From positions 302,501-366,500 of the forward strand of contig JAWNZC010000367.1 of assembly GCA_035771165.1 (NCBI GenBank): a DNA stretch of 64,000 nt. Reading direction: 5' to 3'. Each line of letters opens with the position of its first letter. Positions within the stretch are counted from its first letter, which is position 1. The notes under the pieces were generated by a model, which was not told where the DNA came from, did not search any database, and was given only the letters and a program-made list of their open reading frames with translations. A program made the translations under genes and the position numbers. This DNA is from Paragorgia papillata (lineage: Eukaryota > Cnidaria > Anthozoa > Scleralcyonacea > Coralliidae). Below are positions 26,835-31,457 of the stretch, one piece after another.

Positions 26835-29800
26835 CAACAACAACAAACTAATACCACCATCGACGACAAACTACTAACACCACCAATGACAAACTACTAC
26901 TACCACCACCAATGACAAACTACTACCACCACCACCAACGACAAACTACTACCACCAACAACAACAACAACGGACAAACTACTACCACCAACAACGACAA
27001 ACTATTACTACCACCACCAACACCAACACCAACACCAACAACGACAAACTACTACTTGGCACCACCACCAATGACAAACTACTACCACCACCAACGACAA
27101 ACTATACCAATGACAAAATAACAGACTACCCACCGACCAACAACGGCCATCTATCATTTATCAATTAACAACCACCAACTACCATCAAGCAACGACCAAC
27201 AAGCAAACAACAACTAACAACTATATCAATTGAGATTGCTATTGGTTTTTTGTTTTTGTTTAAAACTTCTAGACTAACTCTATTGCAGGTACGGATTGGT
27301 GTATCTCATTCACGAACACATGGCGACTCAGTTAAGCTTGAGCTAGCTTCTTGCTATCCTTATAAGTTGTCAAAATCATGTTCCATGAGCGAGGAGGAAA
27401 TCAAGCTTCAAAAGAAACGGCTTATTGAGGTTTGTTGTGCAAATCCACTTTTGTAGCATATATTATTTATGTACGTATATACGTTAGACCGGGATTAAAC
27501 GTCGCACTTTACATATGCCGTACTTAATATCTATTTTGTGGAACCCTAGAGAAGATTAGGTTTTTGATTGATACCATGTTGGTGACTATATACACTATTT
27601 AAACTTAATAAAGATTATCGTACTGTACTGCACGGCGCTACCCTGCGCCGCGTTGTACTGGGCTACAATGTGTTGAGCTGCGCTATCTTGCGCTGTGCTG
27701 TGATGTGCTACGCTGGGCGGGGCTGGGCTGGACTGAGCTGAGCTAGGTGTTGCTTTGTGTCGTGTCGTGTTGTGTTGTGTTGTGTTGTGTTGTGTTGTGT
27801 TGTGTTGTGTTGTGTTGTGTTGTGTTGTGTTGTGTTGTGTTGTGTTGTGTTGTGTTGTGTTGTGTTGTGTTGTGTCGTGTTGTCCTGTGGTGTGGTGTGT
27901 TGTGTTGCTGTTGTGTTGTGTTGCTGTTGTGTTGTGTTGCTGTTGTGTTGTGTTGCTGTTGTGTTGTGTTGCTGTTGTGTTGTGTTGCTGTTGTGTTGTG
28001 TTGCTGGTGTGTTGCTGGTGTATTGCTGGTGTGGTGTTGTGCTGTGTTGTGCTGTGTTGTGCTGTGTTGTGCTGTGTTGTGCTGTGTTGTGCTGTGTTGT
28101 GCTGTGTTGTGCTGTGTTGTGCTGTGTTGTGCTGTGCTGTGTTGTGTTGTGTTGTGTTGCGTTGCGTTGCGTTGCGTTGCGTTGTGTTTTGTTATTGTTG
28201 TTGTGCTGTTTTGCATGGGCTGTGTTGTGTTGATTCCATTCCGAAGTACAGTGCAGCGCACCGCAGTGCATTGCATTGCAGTACAGTACAGTACAGTACA
28301 GTACAGTACAGTACAGTACAGTACAGTACAGTACAGTACAGTACAGTACAGTACAGTACAGTACAGTACAGTACAGTACAGTACAGTACAGTACAGTACA
28401 GTACAGTACTAATTTAAAGTCTAGTGTAGTATTTTATGGAAAACTCCAGTGGCGGACACTAGGGGGGGGGGGGGGGGGGGCGAGGGGGGGAGATCCCCCC
28501 CAATAATTTTAGCTGAAGCTTTCATTTTGAAAAGTGGAAGCACAAGAAAGTTTTCATTTGATATACATGCATATATAACGTATCTTCTGACTCTTCATAA
28601 AAGTATAAAACTATAGTATTTAAAGTTGTTGATCATACCTAAAGTGGTGGTTCATTAATCGTTACTTATATCTAATTTACTACGGACTATATCTATATCT
28701 ATAGTTATGAATTTTCAAGCGTTCTCTGGTTTAAATATTTATTACTGCGGATTCAGGTTGATTAATGCGAATAATTTATCGCGTTCGTTGCAACAGTTGC
28801 GTGATGACGTTTCTAGGCAGGTTGATTGACGTTGCTACGGTGTCGACGTGTCGTTTGTACAATAACAACCTAATTATCACCATATAAGGCTATAAGCTAA
28901 TAGAATTGTTCAACTATAAACGGAATAAATTAATATCAAAATTCCGTTACACATTTCATTTCAAAATTCAATGCCTATAAACATGTTTCTCGTACAAATA
29001 AAAGTAGAATTTCTACTTTTATTTGTACGAGAATAGAATATGTTAACGAAACAAAAGCGTGCGCAGAACGGAGTCATAGACGAACTATGCATAGACTGAT
29101 CAAATTCTGATATTTATTTATTTTAAAAGAAATATGTGGATTTCACTCGCTTAGCGAATAAATTTTACATTGTCATTGGCGTGTTAATTAAACCACCTTG
29201 CAATTCCATTCACAAATGTAGATAATCATCTAGAATATTTTCTCTGAAATGTTGTTTTTTTATGCTTAGCATGTGATTTATAACAAAATGCACCATTAAA
29301 ATAGTGTTTTGAAAACCTAAAATTTTTTACAAACTGTGTTCTCAGAATGCTGCAAATGCCATTTCAGAGATCCAAATTTTAAAAATTTTCCGGGCGCATG
29401 TCCCCGCACCCCCCTAGAAGGCTCGTGCCTTCGGCACTCGCCCCCCGAATATTTCGTCAAGTGTCCGCCACTGGAAAACTGTAAGACATCTTACACCAAC
29501 AACTTATAGATTTTTATAATTTAGACTTGTTTTTTTTATGAAATCAGGTAAAAACGTAACGTCGTACCCAGTGTCTTATCTACGCTTGCCCCCGCCCCCA
29601 CGGTGGCGAGCGGAGATAAGACCCTGGGTACGAGGTTGGTTAAAACGTAGTACTCAAGTAGTGTTTATATCTTTACAAAACCTTTATTGAGTAGTTGTAT
29701 CTTATGCTCATTATCATTTCTTTAGGACGTAAAAGAGTACAACGAAGGAAACAGCGCGAAGTCTGAGGACGAGAACGATCTAAGTGACTTTCGTCAATTG

Positions 29801-29884
29801 ACATCGCTGTTTGGTCAAACCCACAAAGACGTGAGTCTCTACTGCCTTCTTAATGACTTTAAAGAGCTCTCCTTGCGTGAATAG
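1144..29884 (+). CDS. DIS3L: DIS3L (DIS3-like exonuclease 1), 3' half, exon interrupted by a mobile element
   Basis: This is the C-terminal half of the cytoplasmic exosome 3'-5' exoribonuclease DIS3L. Fifteen exons are read: 1144-1192 joined to 8530-8573, then 9463-9568, 9652-9752, 12139-12215, 15530-15606, 16029-16124, 17039-17124, 17865-17931, 19191-19340, 19789-19893, 20225-20367, 21223-21255, 23632-23714, 27289-27429 and 29726-29884. Splice phases agree except at two junctions described in the findings. Recognisable blocks are [44 protein letters not shown], the ribonuclease II family signature [20 protein letters not shown], and a C-terminal S1-like part (LFDHLK, VRIGV) ending [16 protein letters not shown] and PLEVHE match DIS3L rather than DIS3. 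The N-terminal PIN-like and cold-shock domains and the RNB aspartates lie upstream of the window. As sequenced, reading hits TAG two codons into the inserted element, so this allele should not make full-length protein. Confidence 0.9.
1187..1192. repeat. Target site duplication, left copy (CCCGCC)
   Basis: CCCGCC lies immediately before the element's terminal AGTAGATAGG and is repeated at 8524-8529 immediately after the terminal CCTATCTACT. A 6-bp duplication is the length made by Polinton/Maverick integrases (established knowledge). Confidence 0.92.
1469..1954 (+). CDS. Element gene 1, left copy, 161-aa unknown protein
   Basis: Unrecognised protein of 161 residues from the first ATG (1469); the frame is open 15 bases upstream but without an ATG. 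The sequence is acidic and probably helical, with [20 protein letters not shown] near residues 36-55, a Trp-rich middle and several Cys near the end (CTCKLKC). There is no signal peptide or membrane segment. AATAAA at 1968-1973 lies 14 bases after the stop. It is the gene nearest the element end and is mirrored at 8247-7762, with a Pro/Ser and a Thr/Ser difference. Low copy divergence and an intact frame in both arms suggest a real gene. No function is assigned. Confidence 0.6.
   Translation: MAHLFEQMYVDEVDFEDILTFEQIIDLVSTEFVHRQIEELEELVTCAKEMELEMEEVDGNQWTTVREPCEISDEEHRWMAYTNQAISMIDRENIWRAIAETCRILSFPSPSTLCRQYFDSLFNLSWFIWTKMYAETSRTMNINSLMDYIMCTCKLKCHSTV
1993..2283 (+). CDS. Element gene 2, left copy, 96-aa unknown protein
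   Basis: The 96-residue frame starts at a true ATG 38 bases after gene 1. The first 14 residues ([14 protein letters not shown]) look like a signal peptide or membrane anchor. A basic, Asn/Arg-rich middle follows ([12 protein letters not shown]), then a segment with the alternating pattern of beta strands ([24 protein letters not shown]). The stop codon overlaps an AATAAA at 2282-2287. It is identical in sequence to the mirror copy. Family not recognised. Confidence 0.5.
   Translation: MHWSTFFILYIVACGDSGVRFRENFQMEACYSRSQNDRTKRNKNHNRQKMFRIGVTFGRNNLNLEGRLQMGYNRMVIEIDTGESVILFHSKYGATN
2284..2758. other. Convergent gap between gene 2 and gene 3, left arm
   Basis: Genes 2 and 3 converge on this 475-bp stretch. 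A 60-codon hydrophobic frame (2393-2575) is present and mirrored at 7140-7322, but the mirroring is expected from the palindrome and it has no other coding sign. AATAAA for gene 3 is on the minus strand at 2720-2725. Confidence 0.5.
2759..3586 (-). pseudogene. Element gene 3, left copy, zinc-finger acidic protein broken by a nonsense codon
   Basis: Same gene as 6195-6956. It is broken by TAA at 3050-3052, where the right arm has GAA. It also carries an extra in-frame 66-bp copy of the acidic block ([20 protein letters not shown] occurs twice), so the acidic region is 22 residues longer. The frame is otherwise open on both sides of the stop, indicating recent inactivation. Confidence 0.8.
3790..4159. 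repeat. Element minisatellite, left arm, proximal part
   Basis: Tandem 20/21-bp units of the form GCTCATT + CACATTC, GCGTGC or GAGTGC + GCATTNT. Units alternate between these variants. All frames through it are open only because the unit lacks stops (HSHYAH-type peptides), so no gene is called. Confidence 0.9.
4160..4780 (+). pseudogene. Reverse transcriptase C-terminal fragment
   Basis: About 206 codons remain, ending in TAG at 4778-4780. Diagnostic post-catalytic motifs are [45 protein letters not shown] and [10 protein letters not shown] near the end. The polymerase core and endonuclease are absent, so it is a dead 3' fragment. The open reading frame upstream runs into minisatellite by chance. 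Confidence 0.88.
4160..4971 (+). mobile_element. 5'-truncated LINE (CR1/L2/Jockey-like) in the left-arm minisatellite
   Basis: The minisatellite is interrupted after CGCGTACTT and resumes at CTTTGCTCATTACG; the right arm has the uninterrupted version (CGTACTTTGCTCATT). The insert encodes the C-terminal part of a non-LTR reverse transcriptase, then a 3' UTR and a tail of (AAGT)n preceded by AAATAAAG. Severe 5' truncation and a microsatellite tail are typical of non-LTR retrotransposition. Confidence 0.9.
4972..5256. repeat. Element minisatellite, left arm, distal part
   Basis: Continuation of the GCTCATT...GCATT units after the LINE, up to the central spacer. Confidence 0.88.
5257..5341. other. 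Central spacer of the palindrome
   Basis: This 85-bp segment is the only part of the element that is not mirrored. Both sides start GTTCCC where the arms end. It contains three to four CTAT units, a run of about 10 G and GGGAC(T/G)TAAGGGA-like words. It marks the fusion point of the two arms. Confidence 0.7.
5342..5995. repeat. Element minisatellite, right arm
   Basis: Inverted, uninterrupted counterpart of the left-arm minisatellite (about 654 bp). Order and variants of units mirror the left arm, showing that the array existed before the arms were duplicated. Confidence 0.9.
6195..6956 (+). CDS. Element gene 3, right copy, 253-aa zinc-finger/acidic protein
   Basis: Intact 253-residue protein. 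Residues 5-25 form a C-x2-C-x12-H-x3-C zinc finger (YQCNQC...RPHQAIC). Residues about 45-135 are an extremely acidic Glu/Asp/Ser tract, and residues about 140-240 are a basic helical region with repeated KKYIRLVKE and [10 protein letters not shown] type patterns. This layout suits a DNA-binding or DNA-packaging regulator, but that is inference. A TATA-like TATATAG at about 6135-6141 lies 55 bases before the ATG, and AATAAA is at 6990-6995, 34 bases after the stop. It reads towards the right terminus, convergent with genes 1 and 2. Confidence 0.65.
   Translation: MGNCYQCNQCMKRFSSAYNVRPHQAICFDYPLLVEQGDISDISEGEYDPDKHNDVVMENESTDAYSDEENSNESEEDGEDDSCTDGKNIILSTEEENSISPTEDNLSIDEESTSEHSEESACEEDEENDTLWEYILNEVFEKVDPKRNALVEITMQENNITVDEAMKHAYAMLVPEYTREMAKTYKKYIRLVKELQRDSIHKKIMKTMKRLMDEEGYDEDESINAAINQRKFLLQRMLGYKTVMAGNMNTGTE
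7433..7723 (-). CDS. Element gene 2, right copy, 96-aa unknown protein
   Basis: Inverted copy of 1993-2283 with the same translated product, placed 38 bases downstream of right-arm gene 1. Confidence 0.5.
   Translation of the reverse strand: MHWSTFFILYIVACGDSGVRFRENFQMEACYSRSQNDRTKRNKNHNRQKMFRIGVTFGRNNLNLEGRLQMGYNRMVIEIDTGESVILFHSKYGATN
7762..8247 (-). CDS. Element gene 1, right copy, 161-aa unknown protein
   Basis: Mirror copy of the 1469-1954 gene, intact, transcribed away from the right terminus towards the centre. It differs by RESCEIS instead of REPCEIS and IWSK instead of IWTK. Function unknown. Confidence 0.6.
   Translation of the reverse strand: MAHLFEQMYVDEVDFEDILTFEQIIDLVSTEFVHRQIEELEELVTCAKEMELEMEEVDGNQWTTVRESCEISDEEHRWMAYTNQAISMIDRENIWRAIAETCRILSFPSPSTLCRQYFDSLFNLSWFIWSKMYAETSRTMNINSLMDYIMCTCKLKCHSTV
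8524..8529. repeat. Target site duplication, right copy (CCCGCC)
   Basis: Second copy of the 6-bp duplication, directly followed by the rest of the DIS3L exon. Confidence 0.92.
8530..8573 (+). CDS. DIS3L: DIS3L interrupted exon, 3' piece
   Basis: In the frame continued from 1192 the codons read [14 protein letters not shown] plus AG, then a GTTTGT donor. Human DIS3L has the equivalent SADLCSLLGGVDR followed by YAVS, which is exactly what the next exon supplies. Confidence 0.9.
8762..9198. repeat. Pentanucleotide array (GGACT/GGGTT/GGATT)n
   Basis: About 440 bp of 5-bp units in a DIS3L intron. Long frames on both strands are repeat artefacts. Confidence 0.95.
9463..9568 (+). CDS. DIS3L: DIS3L exon, RNB domain ([10 protein letters not shown]...YKLFYE)
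   Basis: Acceptor ttatccag, donor GAG/gtaagc. One base completes Arg, then 35 codons including [10 protein letters not shown]. Ends in phase 0. Confidence 0.95.
9652..9752 (+). CDS. DIS3L: DIS3L exon, RNB domain (IAQAIAEG...ESELNT)
   Basis: Acceptor tgttttag, donor AG/gtatgt; 33 codons plus two bases. An acidic linker poorly conserved in animals but in the expected place (VPELQD aligns to human IPEFKD). Confidence 0.93.
9793..10313. mobile_element. TTTAAAGG-terminus hairpin MITE, copy 1
   Basis: Inverted ends AAAGGT(C)AACTCAAGGC and inner inverted pair AGAGTCTGGCACTAGCAAG. The inner arms carry GTGACGTAAAC / GTTTATGTCAC, a decayed TGACGTCA. Confidence 0.75.
10389..10809. mobile_element. MITE with TTA duplication (GGCCCTGTTTAYATGAAG ends), copy 1
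   Basis: Inverted ends GGCCCTGTTTATATGAAGCG / its complement, flanked on both sides by TTA (10386-10388, 10810-10812). A 3-bp TWA duplication is typical of PIF/Harbinger-related MITEs. Confidence 0.8.
11771..11936. repeat. Dispersed TTAACTC...GAGTTAA palindromic repeat, copy 1
   Basis: Contains GAATAAAATCGTCTGGCG / TTAGCCAGAATAAAAT core twice, bounded by TTAACTCAT and AAAGAGTTAA. Confidence 0.7.
12139..12215 (+). CDS. DIS3L: DIS3L exon, RNB domain ([19 protein letters not shown])
   Basis: Acceptor ttttatag, donor CAAG/gtagat; enters phase 2, leaves phase 1. An inverted frameshifted copy of this exon and its flanks lies at 32403-33081. Confidence 0.95.
12502..12869. mobile_element. Fold-back element with CAGAGGTTTTCTC ends
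   Basis: Ends CCCTGGT(C/T)CCAGAGG are inverted copies, and each end is itself a hairpin (CAGAGGTTTTCTC ... GAGAAAACCTCTG). Confidence 0.65.
13364..13410. repeat. (TTCG)n microsatellite
   Basis: Runs of GTTCGTTC within a wider GTTCG-rich segment (about 13265-13410). Confidence 0.85.
14669..14810 (-). mobile_element. tRNA-derived SINE-like copy, inverted
   Basis: The complement has a tRNA-like head (GATGGTTAGAACGTCTA) followed by the same GAGCTTGA(T/C)GAACGTC tail as the copy at 14990-15145. It lies in the same DIS3L intron in the opposite orientation. Confidence 0.5.
14990..15145 (+). mobile_element. tRNA-derived SINE-like copy
   Basis: GTGGCTCAATGGTTAGA resembles a tRNA A box and GTTTGAACCC a B box, spaced as in tRNA genes, followed by a non-tRNA body. 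The acceptor stem does not pair, so it is not a functional tRNA gene. Confidence 0.55.
15530..15606 (+). CDS. DIS3L: DIS3L exon ([13 protein letters not shown]), donor uncertain
   Basis: Acceptor tatccag; reads [20 protein letters not shown] then DLVQK, matching human DIS3L up to the residue before PLEVHE. No GT follows the expected last codon (AAA TTGTAT). The only in-phase GT is after TTA at 15597, which would drop VQK. The 3' border is therefore uncertain. Confidence 0.85.
15752..15960. repeat. (TTCC)n microsatellite
   Basis: About 200 bp of CTTC units with TTTC variants, lying between the uncertain donor at about 15600 and the acceptor at 16028. Confidence 0.95.
16029..16124 (+). CDS. 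DIS3L: DIS3L exon ([21 protein letters not shown])
   Basis: Acceptor ctttcttag, donor CTT/gtaagt, 32 codons in phase 0. PLEVHE and ANHWVAK are near-invariant in DIS3L. Confidence 0.95.
16223..16380. repeat. 158-bp hairpin in DIS3L intron
   Basis: AACAATTATTG...AGAATTATCAAGGTC on the left pairs with GACCTTGATAATTCT...CAATAATTGTT on the right. Confidence 0.75.
16890..16931. repeat. (AAAT)n microsatellite
   Basis: Perfect AATAAATA run of about 42 bp, following AAAGTTCAATAAATA, which looks like a retroelement 3' tail. Confidence 0.85.
17039..17124 (+). CDS. DIS3L: DIS3L exon (LRRHPLP...[11 protein letters not shown])
   Basis: Acceptor tttttcag, donor AG/gttggt; matches human LLRQHPPP...CAKAKGFFIDTR. 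Ends phase 2. Confidence 0.95.
17393..17740. repeat. Dispersed repeat ending in AACTACTTATTGACC palindrome, copy 1
   Basis: Similar over about 300 bp to 44470-44950 (TTTCCA.GTT..GTGAAA, CAAAAGCAATTGAA, CGGAAAGTA). Ends in AACTACTTATTGACC...GGTCAATAAGTAGTT. Confidence 0.65.
17865..17931 (+). CDS. DIS3L: DIS3L exon ([22 protein letters not shown])
   Basis: Acceptor tattcag, donor AAG/gtaaca. Matches human [21 protein letters not shown]. Confidence 0.95.
17963..18112. repeat. (CTTC/CCTT)n microsatellite
   Basis: Imperfect pyrimidine-only tetranucleotide array starting about 30 bases after the preceding exon's donor. Confidence 0.93.
18355..18884. mobile_element. TTTAAAGG-terminus hairpin MITE, copy 2
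   Basis: Ends TTAAAGGGTA / TACCCTTTAA. Exact TGACGTCA at 18518-18525 and 18694-18701, in inverted halves that also share ACAAGCT. Confidence 0.75.
18915..19018. repeat. 28-bp tandem repeat, about 3.5 copies
   Basis: Unit GTGATAGGTTTTCTGACTCT plus TGTAAATA, nearly perfect, in a DIS3L intron. Confidence 0.9.
19191..19340 (+). CDS. DIS3L: DIS3L exon with RNase II family signature
   Basis: Fifty codons, phase 0 on both sides (ttctttag / ATA gtgagt). Contains [12 protein letters not shown] and [20 protein letters not shown], the diagnostic RNB motif with the substrate-contacting Arg pair and the Asp just after. Confidence 0.97.
19424..19680. repeat. Degenerate pentanucleotide array (GTCAT/GTCAC, CATTC, AGTAC)
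   Basis: Blocks of CATGTCACGTC, CACCGGCCATT (three copies), CATTCTATTC and (AGTAC)n succeed each other. Confidence 0.85.
19789..19893 (+). CDS. DIS3L: DIS3L exon ([14 protein letters not shown]...NSKHR)
   Basis: Acceptor ttgcttag, donor CGA/gtaagt, 35 codons in phase 0; completes the RNB signature (DVI|VHRQL). Confidence 0.96.
20103..20183. repeat. (TCA)n microsatellite
   Basis: About 80 bp perfect trinucleotide run within a wider TCATCG-rich region (19940-20183), ending 40 bp before the next exon. Confidence 0.95.
20225..20367 (+). CDS. DIS3L: DIS3L exon ([20 protein letters not shown]...VLVSIE)
   Basis: Acceptor tgtcatctag, donor AG/gtaaaa, 47 codons plus two bases. Aligns to human [20 protein letters not shown]...VLLFIPR. 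Confidence 0.95.
20566..20690. repeat. (GAAC)n microsatellite with CTAA variant
   Basis: About 80 bp of GAAC units, then CTAA units and decayed AAC-rich sequence to about 20765. Confidence 0.93.
20871..20975. repeat. 105-bp hairpin in the intron before the short DIS3L exon
   Basis: CCGAAACAGAGAACGTAGGA pairs with TCCTACGTTCTCTGTTTCGG; inner parts GCGAAGGCCCTTCG and CGTTAGACGAAGGG also pair. Confidence 0.8.
21142..21231 (+). repeat. 45-bp tandem duplication of an intron/exon border
   Basis: Two copies (21142-21186, 21187-21231) of ACACTCT(N)TTTT...TTTTTTGCTTTCATTACAG/ATATGGAC. The acceptor and the first 8 exon bases of the next DIS3L exon are duplicated; the second copy joins the real exon. 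Confidence 0.85.
21223..21255 (+). CDS. DIS3L: DIS3L 33-nt exon ([10 protein letters not shown]), GC donor
   Basis: Read in the phase demanded by the next exon it gives [11 protein letters not shown], aligning with human NKDG...WKPG; the donor is GCAAGT, a GC-AG intron. The upstream exon ends in a different phase, so a short exon for the RYG/FGIKG...YLK segment is missing or the frame is broken. Confidence 0.7.
21291..21696. mobile_element. MITE with GGYCCTGTTTA ends, copy 2, opposite orientation
   Basis: Same family as 10389-10809 but reversed: its right arm (CACTCAATCCGCTTCATG) matches the left arm of copy 1. Left flank TTA, right flank TTT. Confidence 0.75.
22085..22212. mobile_element. 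Partial arm of a TTTAAAGG hairpin element
   Basis: One arm only, ending GACTTAATTTTCGTTTCATAG then ACTTTAAAGG; closely similar to the right arm of 24465-24949. It directly abuts the next element. Confidence 0.65.
22213..22651. mobile_element. TTTAAAGG-terminus hairpin MITE, copy 3
   Basis: Ends TTTAAAGGGCAACTATACG and TAGTTAACCTTTAA. TGATGTCA near 22412 and TGACGTCA at 22463. Same subfamily as 54685-55121. Confidence 0.78.
22695..22854. repeat. 160-bp hairpin
   Basis: ATAGACACTTCCCGAATTTG pairs with CAAATTCGGGAAGTGTCTAT; inner parts pair imperfectly. Confidence 0.8.
22885..23494. mobile_element. Fold-back element with CTGTACAGT...CAGAGCCCC ends
   Basis: Inverted ends AGTCAGAGCCCCTTTC; an inner pair (GGGGGAAAGTGGGCTCTGCC and its complement) repeats the theme. 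A two-unit CCCTAACCCTAA stretch at about 23335 is incidental. Confidence 0.7.
23632..23714 (+). CDS. DIS3L: DIS3L exon, S1-like domain (TLTRDDLNV...FRLFDHLK)
   Basis: Acceptor ttcaccatag, donor AAG/gtatag, 27 codons. CFRLFDHLK aligns with human TFHLFDHVTV; enters in phase 1. Confidence 0.92.
23846..24436. mobile_element. Fold-back element with TAGCCTAGTTTCTA ends
   Basis: Left TTAGCCTAGTTTCTATGCCTT and right AGGCCTAGAAACTAGGCTAG are inverted copies; a further GGAAGGCCTAGCAA / TTGCTAGGCCTTC pair lies inside. Confidence 0.7.
24465..24949. mobile_element. TTTAAAGG-terminus hairpin MITE, copy 4
   Basis: Arms share GAAACGAAAATTAAGTTTGT and CATAATGAGTTA. CGACGTCA at 24609 and TGACGTCA at 24795. 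Its right end is shared with the next copy. Confidence 0.78.
24942..25438. mobile_element. TTTAAAGG-terminus hairpin MITE, copy 5
   Basis: Left TTTAAAGGGCTTATGCAGCG; right CGCTGCATAACCCCCC. Inner arms carry ACATCACACTGTATAATGAC and GTCATTATACAGTGTGACGT. Followed by poly-C (25451-25470). Confidence 0.72.
26316..26524 (+). mobile_element. tRNA-derived SINE
   Basis: GGCGGGGTAGCTCAGTTGG matches a pol III A box and GGTTCAATCCC a B box about 55 bases later, in a tRNA-like head. A body (GTCCGAGGTCGACCAGTG) and a short (CTTA)n tail follow. The head folds poorly as a tRNA, so a SINE is more likely than a tRNA gene. Confidence 0.75.
26540..27215. repeat. A/C-rich degenerate array (ACCA/CAAC units)
   Basis: About 680 bp built from CCAACAACGAC, ACAAACTACTACCACC and (CAA)n blocks, strongly strand-biased in composition, in a DIS3L intron. 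Confidence 0.9.
27289..27429 (+). CDS. DIS3L: DIS3L exon ([20 protein letters not shown])
   Basis: Acceptor tattgcag, donor GAG/gtttgt, 47 codons in phase 0. Aligns to human VRISIQASRCHSDTIRLEI, then a Glu/Lys-rich helix. Confidence 0.93.
27753..28196. repeat. (TGTGT)n pentanucleotide array
   Basis: About 130 bp nearly perfect GTGTT, then TGCTGTTGTGTTG and GTGCTGTGTT higher-order variants, then TGCGT. Cys/Val- and Thr/Gln-rich frames over it are artefacts. Confidence 0.95.
28279..28409. repeat. (GTACA)n pentanucleotide array
   Basis: About 26 perfect units. Confidence 0.97.
28447..29473. mobile_element. Non-autonomous hAT-like element with 8-bp duplication
   Basis: Ends CAGTGGCGGACACT / AGTGTCCGCCACTG, flanked by GAAAACTC and GAAAACTG (8 bp, one mismatch), the hAT duplication length. 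No transposase frame. A perfect 43-nt palindrome with 21-nt arms and one central base lies at 28989-29031. Confidence 0.8.
29562..29632. repeat. Short hairpin CGTACCCAG...CTGGGTACG
   Basis: GTACCCAGTGTCTTATCTACGC pairs with the complement at the right end; an unpaired relative of the word occurs at 39713. Confidence 0.7.
29726..29884 (+). CDS. DIS3L: DIS3L terminal exon (DVKEYNEGN...[11 protein letters not shown], stop)
   Basis: Acceptor atttctttag. A GTGAGT after 29830 could serve as donor, but reading on gives [17 protein letters not shown] and TAG, matching the human C-terminal RSLYTLLEEIRDLAL. The terminal exon is therefore taken to the stop. Confidence 0.88.
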   Translation, partial: DVKEYNEGNSAKSEDENDLSDFRQLTSLFGQTHKDVSLYCLLNDFKELSLRE

Positions 29885-30071
29885 CTGAAATTTATCTGGC
29901 TTCATGCATTCAAACTATGTCTCCGTGGCTTTGACTCTAAGACCTCGTTTACAAGATGCCGGTACGGAAGCATAGCGGCAGATTATCGTTACGTTCCTGA
30001 CAACGGTATCGAATGTGTCCACACGACTCCGGAACATTCTTGTGTCCATCCAGTATTACCGAGCTGTGCGC

Positions 30072-30536
30072 CGTTTAAAGGGTATTGGCAATAAAAATTA
30101 AGTTTGTTTAATTTGAAAGAACTCGTGAAATTGTAATAGAAGATCTTTTACAACTTTTTCGTGTCTTTCTTCGTTTGCAAGATATTTCAATTTGTTTAAT
30201 ATGTAAATGAGATGGTCTCTGACGTCAGGAGCAGGGTGCAGTATTTTTACACAAAGCAAAATCAGTTATGAAATGTTTAGTGTCACAAGGCGGTTTTATG
30301 TGCACAGTTTCAAGTGATTTCGTTGAACAAATTTAGAGATATAATTGATTTTGCTACGTGTGAAAATGCTGTGCCCTGCTCCTGACGTCAGAGATCATCT
30401 CATTTACATATTAAACAAATTGAAGTATCTTGAAAACGAAGAAAGATACGAAAAAATTGTAAAGGATCTTTATAACATTTTTATGAGTTTCTTCAAATTA
30501 GACAAACTTAATTTTTGTCGCCAATGTCCTTTAAAT
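30072..30536. mobile_element. TTTAAAGG-terminus hairpin MITE, copy 6
   Basis: Ends GTTTAAAGGGTATTGGC / GCCAATGTCCTTTAAA. Exact TGACGTCA at 30220-30227 and 30383-30390 inside longer inverted words (GAGCAGGG / CCCTGCTC). Confidence 0.8.
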
Positions 30537-30557
30537 AACCATGTCTCGTCAAACGTA

Positions 30558-31300
30558 CATTACCAGAAATTGATGACAAATTGGCCGCCGCTTAAGGGCT
30601 AATTTACATATAGTCCTTATAAAATGGCATCCAATTTTGAACAGTAGATATATAGAGGGGAAATATTAAAATGAAAATTCTGCTAATTGAGTATCTCGCC
30701 TACTATTTGCCGACCTCGCTATTTAAGCAACAGCGATTTTCAAATTATTTACTTCCTTAGTTGTTTAAATCAGGTATACCTACGATCTGCCAAATAACTA
30801 TATCTCTCGAGCTATCGTTTGTCACTGTTTGAGCCTCTATCAATCATGGTGTGTTCAAAATGCATATTTTCTTGTTGTCATTACAAGTCGGGTAGTTGTT
30901 GAATTGGATGTATACAACTTCAGCCAATTTGGTCAATATGTAATCTATTACATGCAAGATAAATGTTCCTCTATCAACTCTCGAACATTTGACCAAAGAC
31001 GATTTCGAAAGTATCAAACAAAATCCTACCGCAATCCAGTGGTGCATGACTTGCTTATTTGTTTACTATTTTCAACACAATTTGGCAGATCGTAGATATA
31101 CCTGATGCAAATAAATAGGTGACTGAATGATTGGATAATGGTTGTTGTTTAGATCAGGAGGGCGGCAAATAGTTGGCAAGCTACTCAATAAGCAGAATTC
31201 TCACTTTAATATATTCGCCTTATATATTTACTGTTCAAAATGGGACGCCATCTTCTAAGGAATATATGTAAATTGGCTTTCAAGCCAATTTCTGGTAATG
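30558..31300. mobile_element. Fold-back element with about 230-bp inverted ends
   Basis: CATTACCAGAAATTG and CAATTTCTGGTAATG bound two diverged inverted arms sharing CATTTTGAACAGTA, AATTCTGCT and GATCTGCCAAAT. Confidence 0.72.
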
Positions 31301-31457
31301 AAATGAAAACGAGGAGCAATTCAAAGAATATTATCCCACCAAAGCGTAGTGCATTCTAGGTTTACAATTTAAGTCTCTCTGTTAGGAACTTGCCTTATTG
31401 ACTTGATCTTCTCCGTTTCCACTGGTTAGTCAATTTGCGAAACAGCAGTGCAAGTTC

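Noticed and set aside
27708..28506. Four overlapping frames of 158-221 codons ([23 protein letters not shown])
   Set aside because: Pentanucleotide array artefacts with no codon or domain signal.
29831..29836. GTGAGT after 29830 as a donor with a further DIS3L exon downstream
   Set aside because: Reading through gives SLYCLL.. and a stop that match the human C terminus, and no downstream exon was found.
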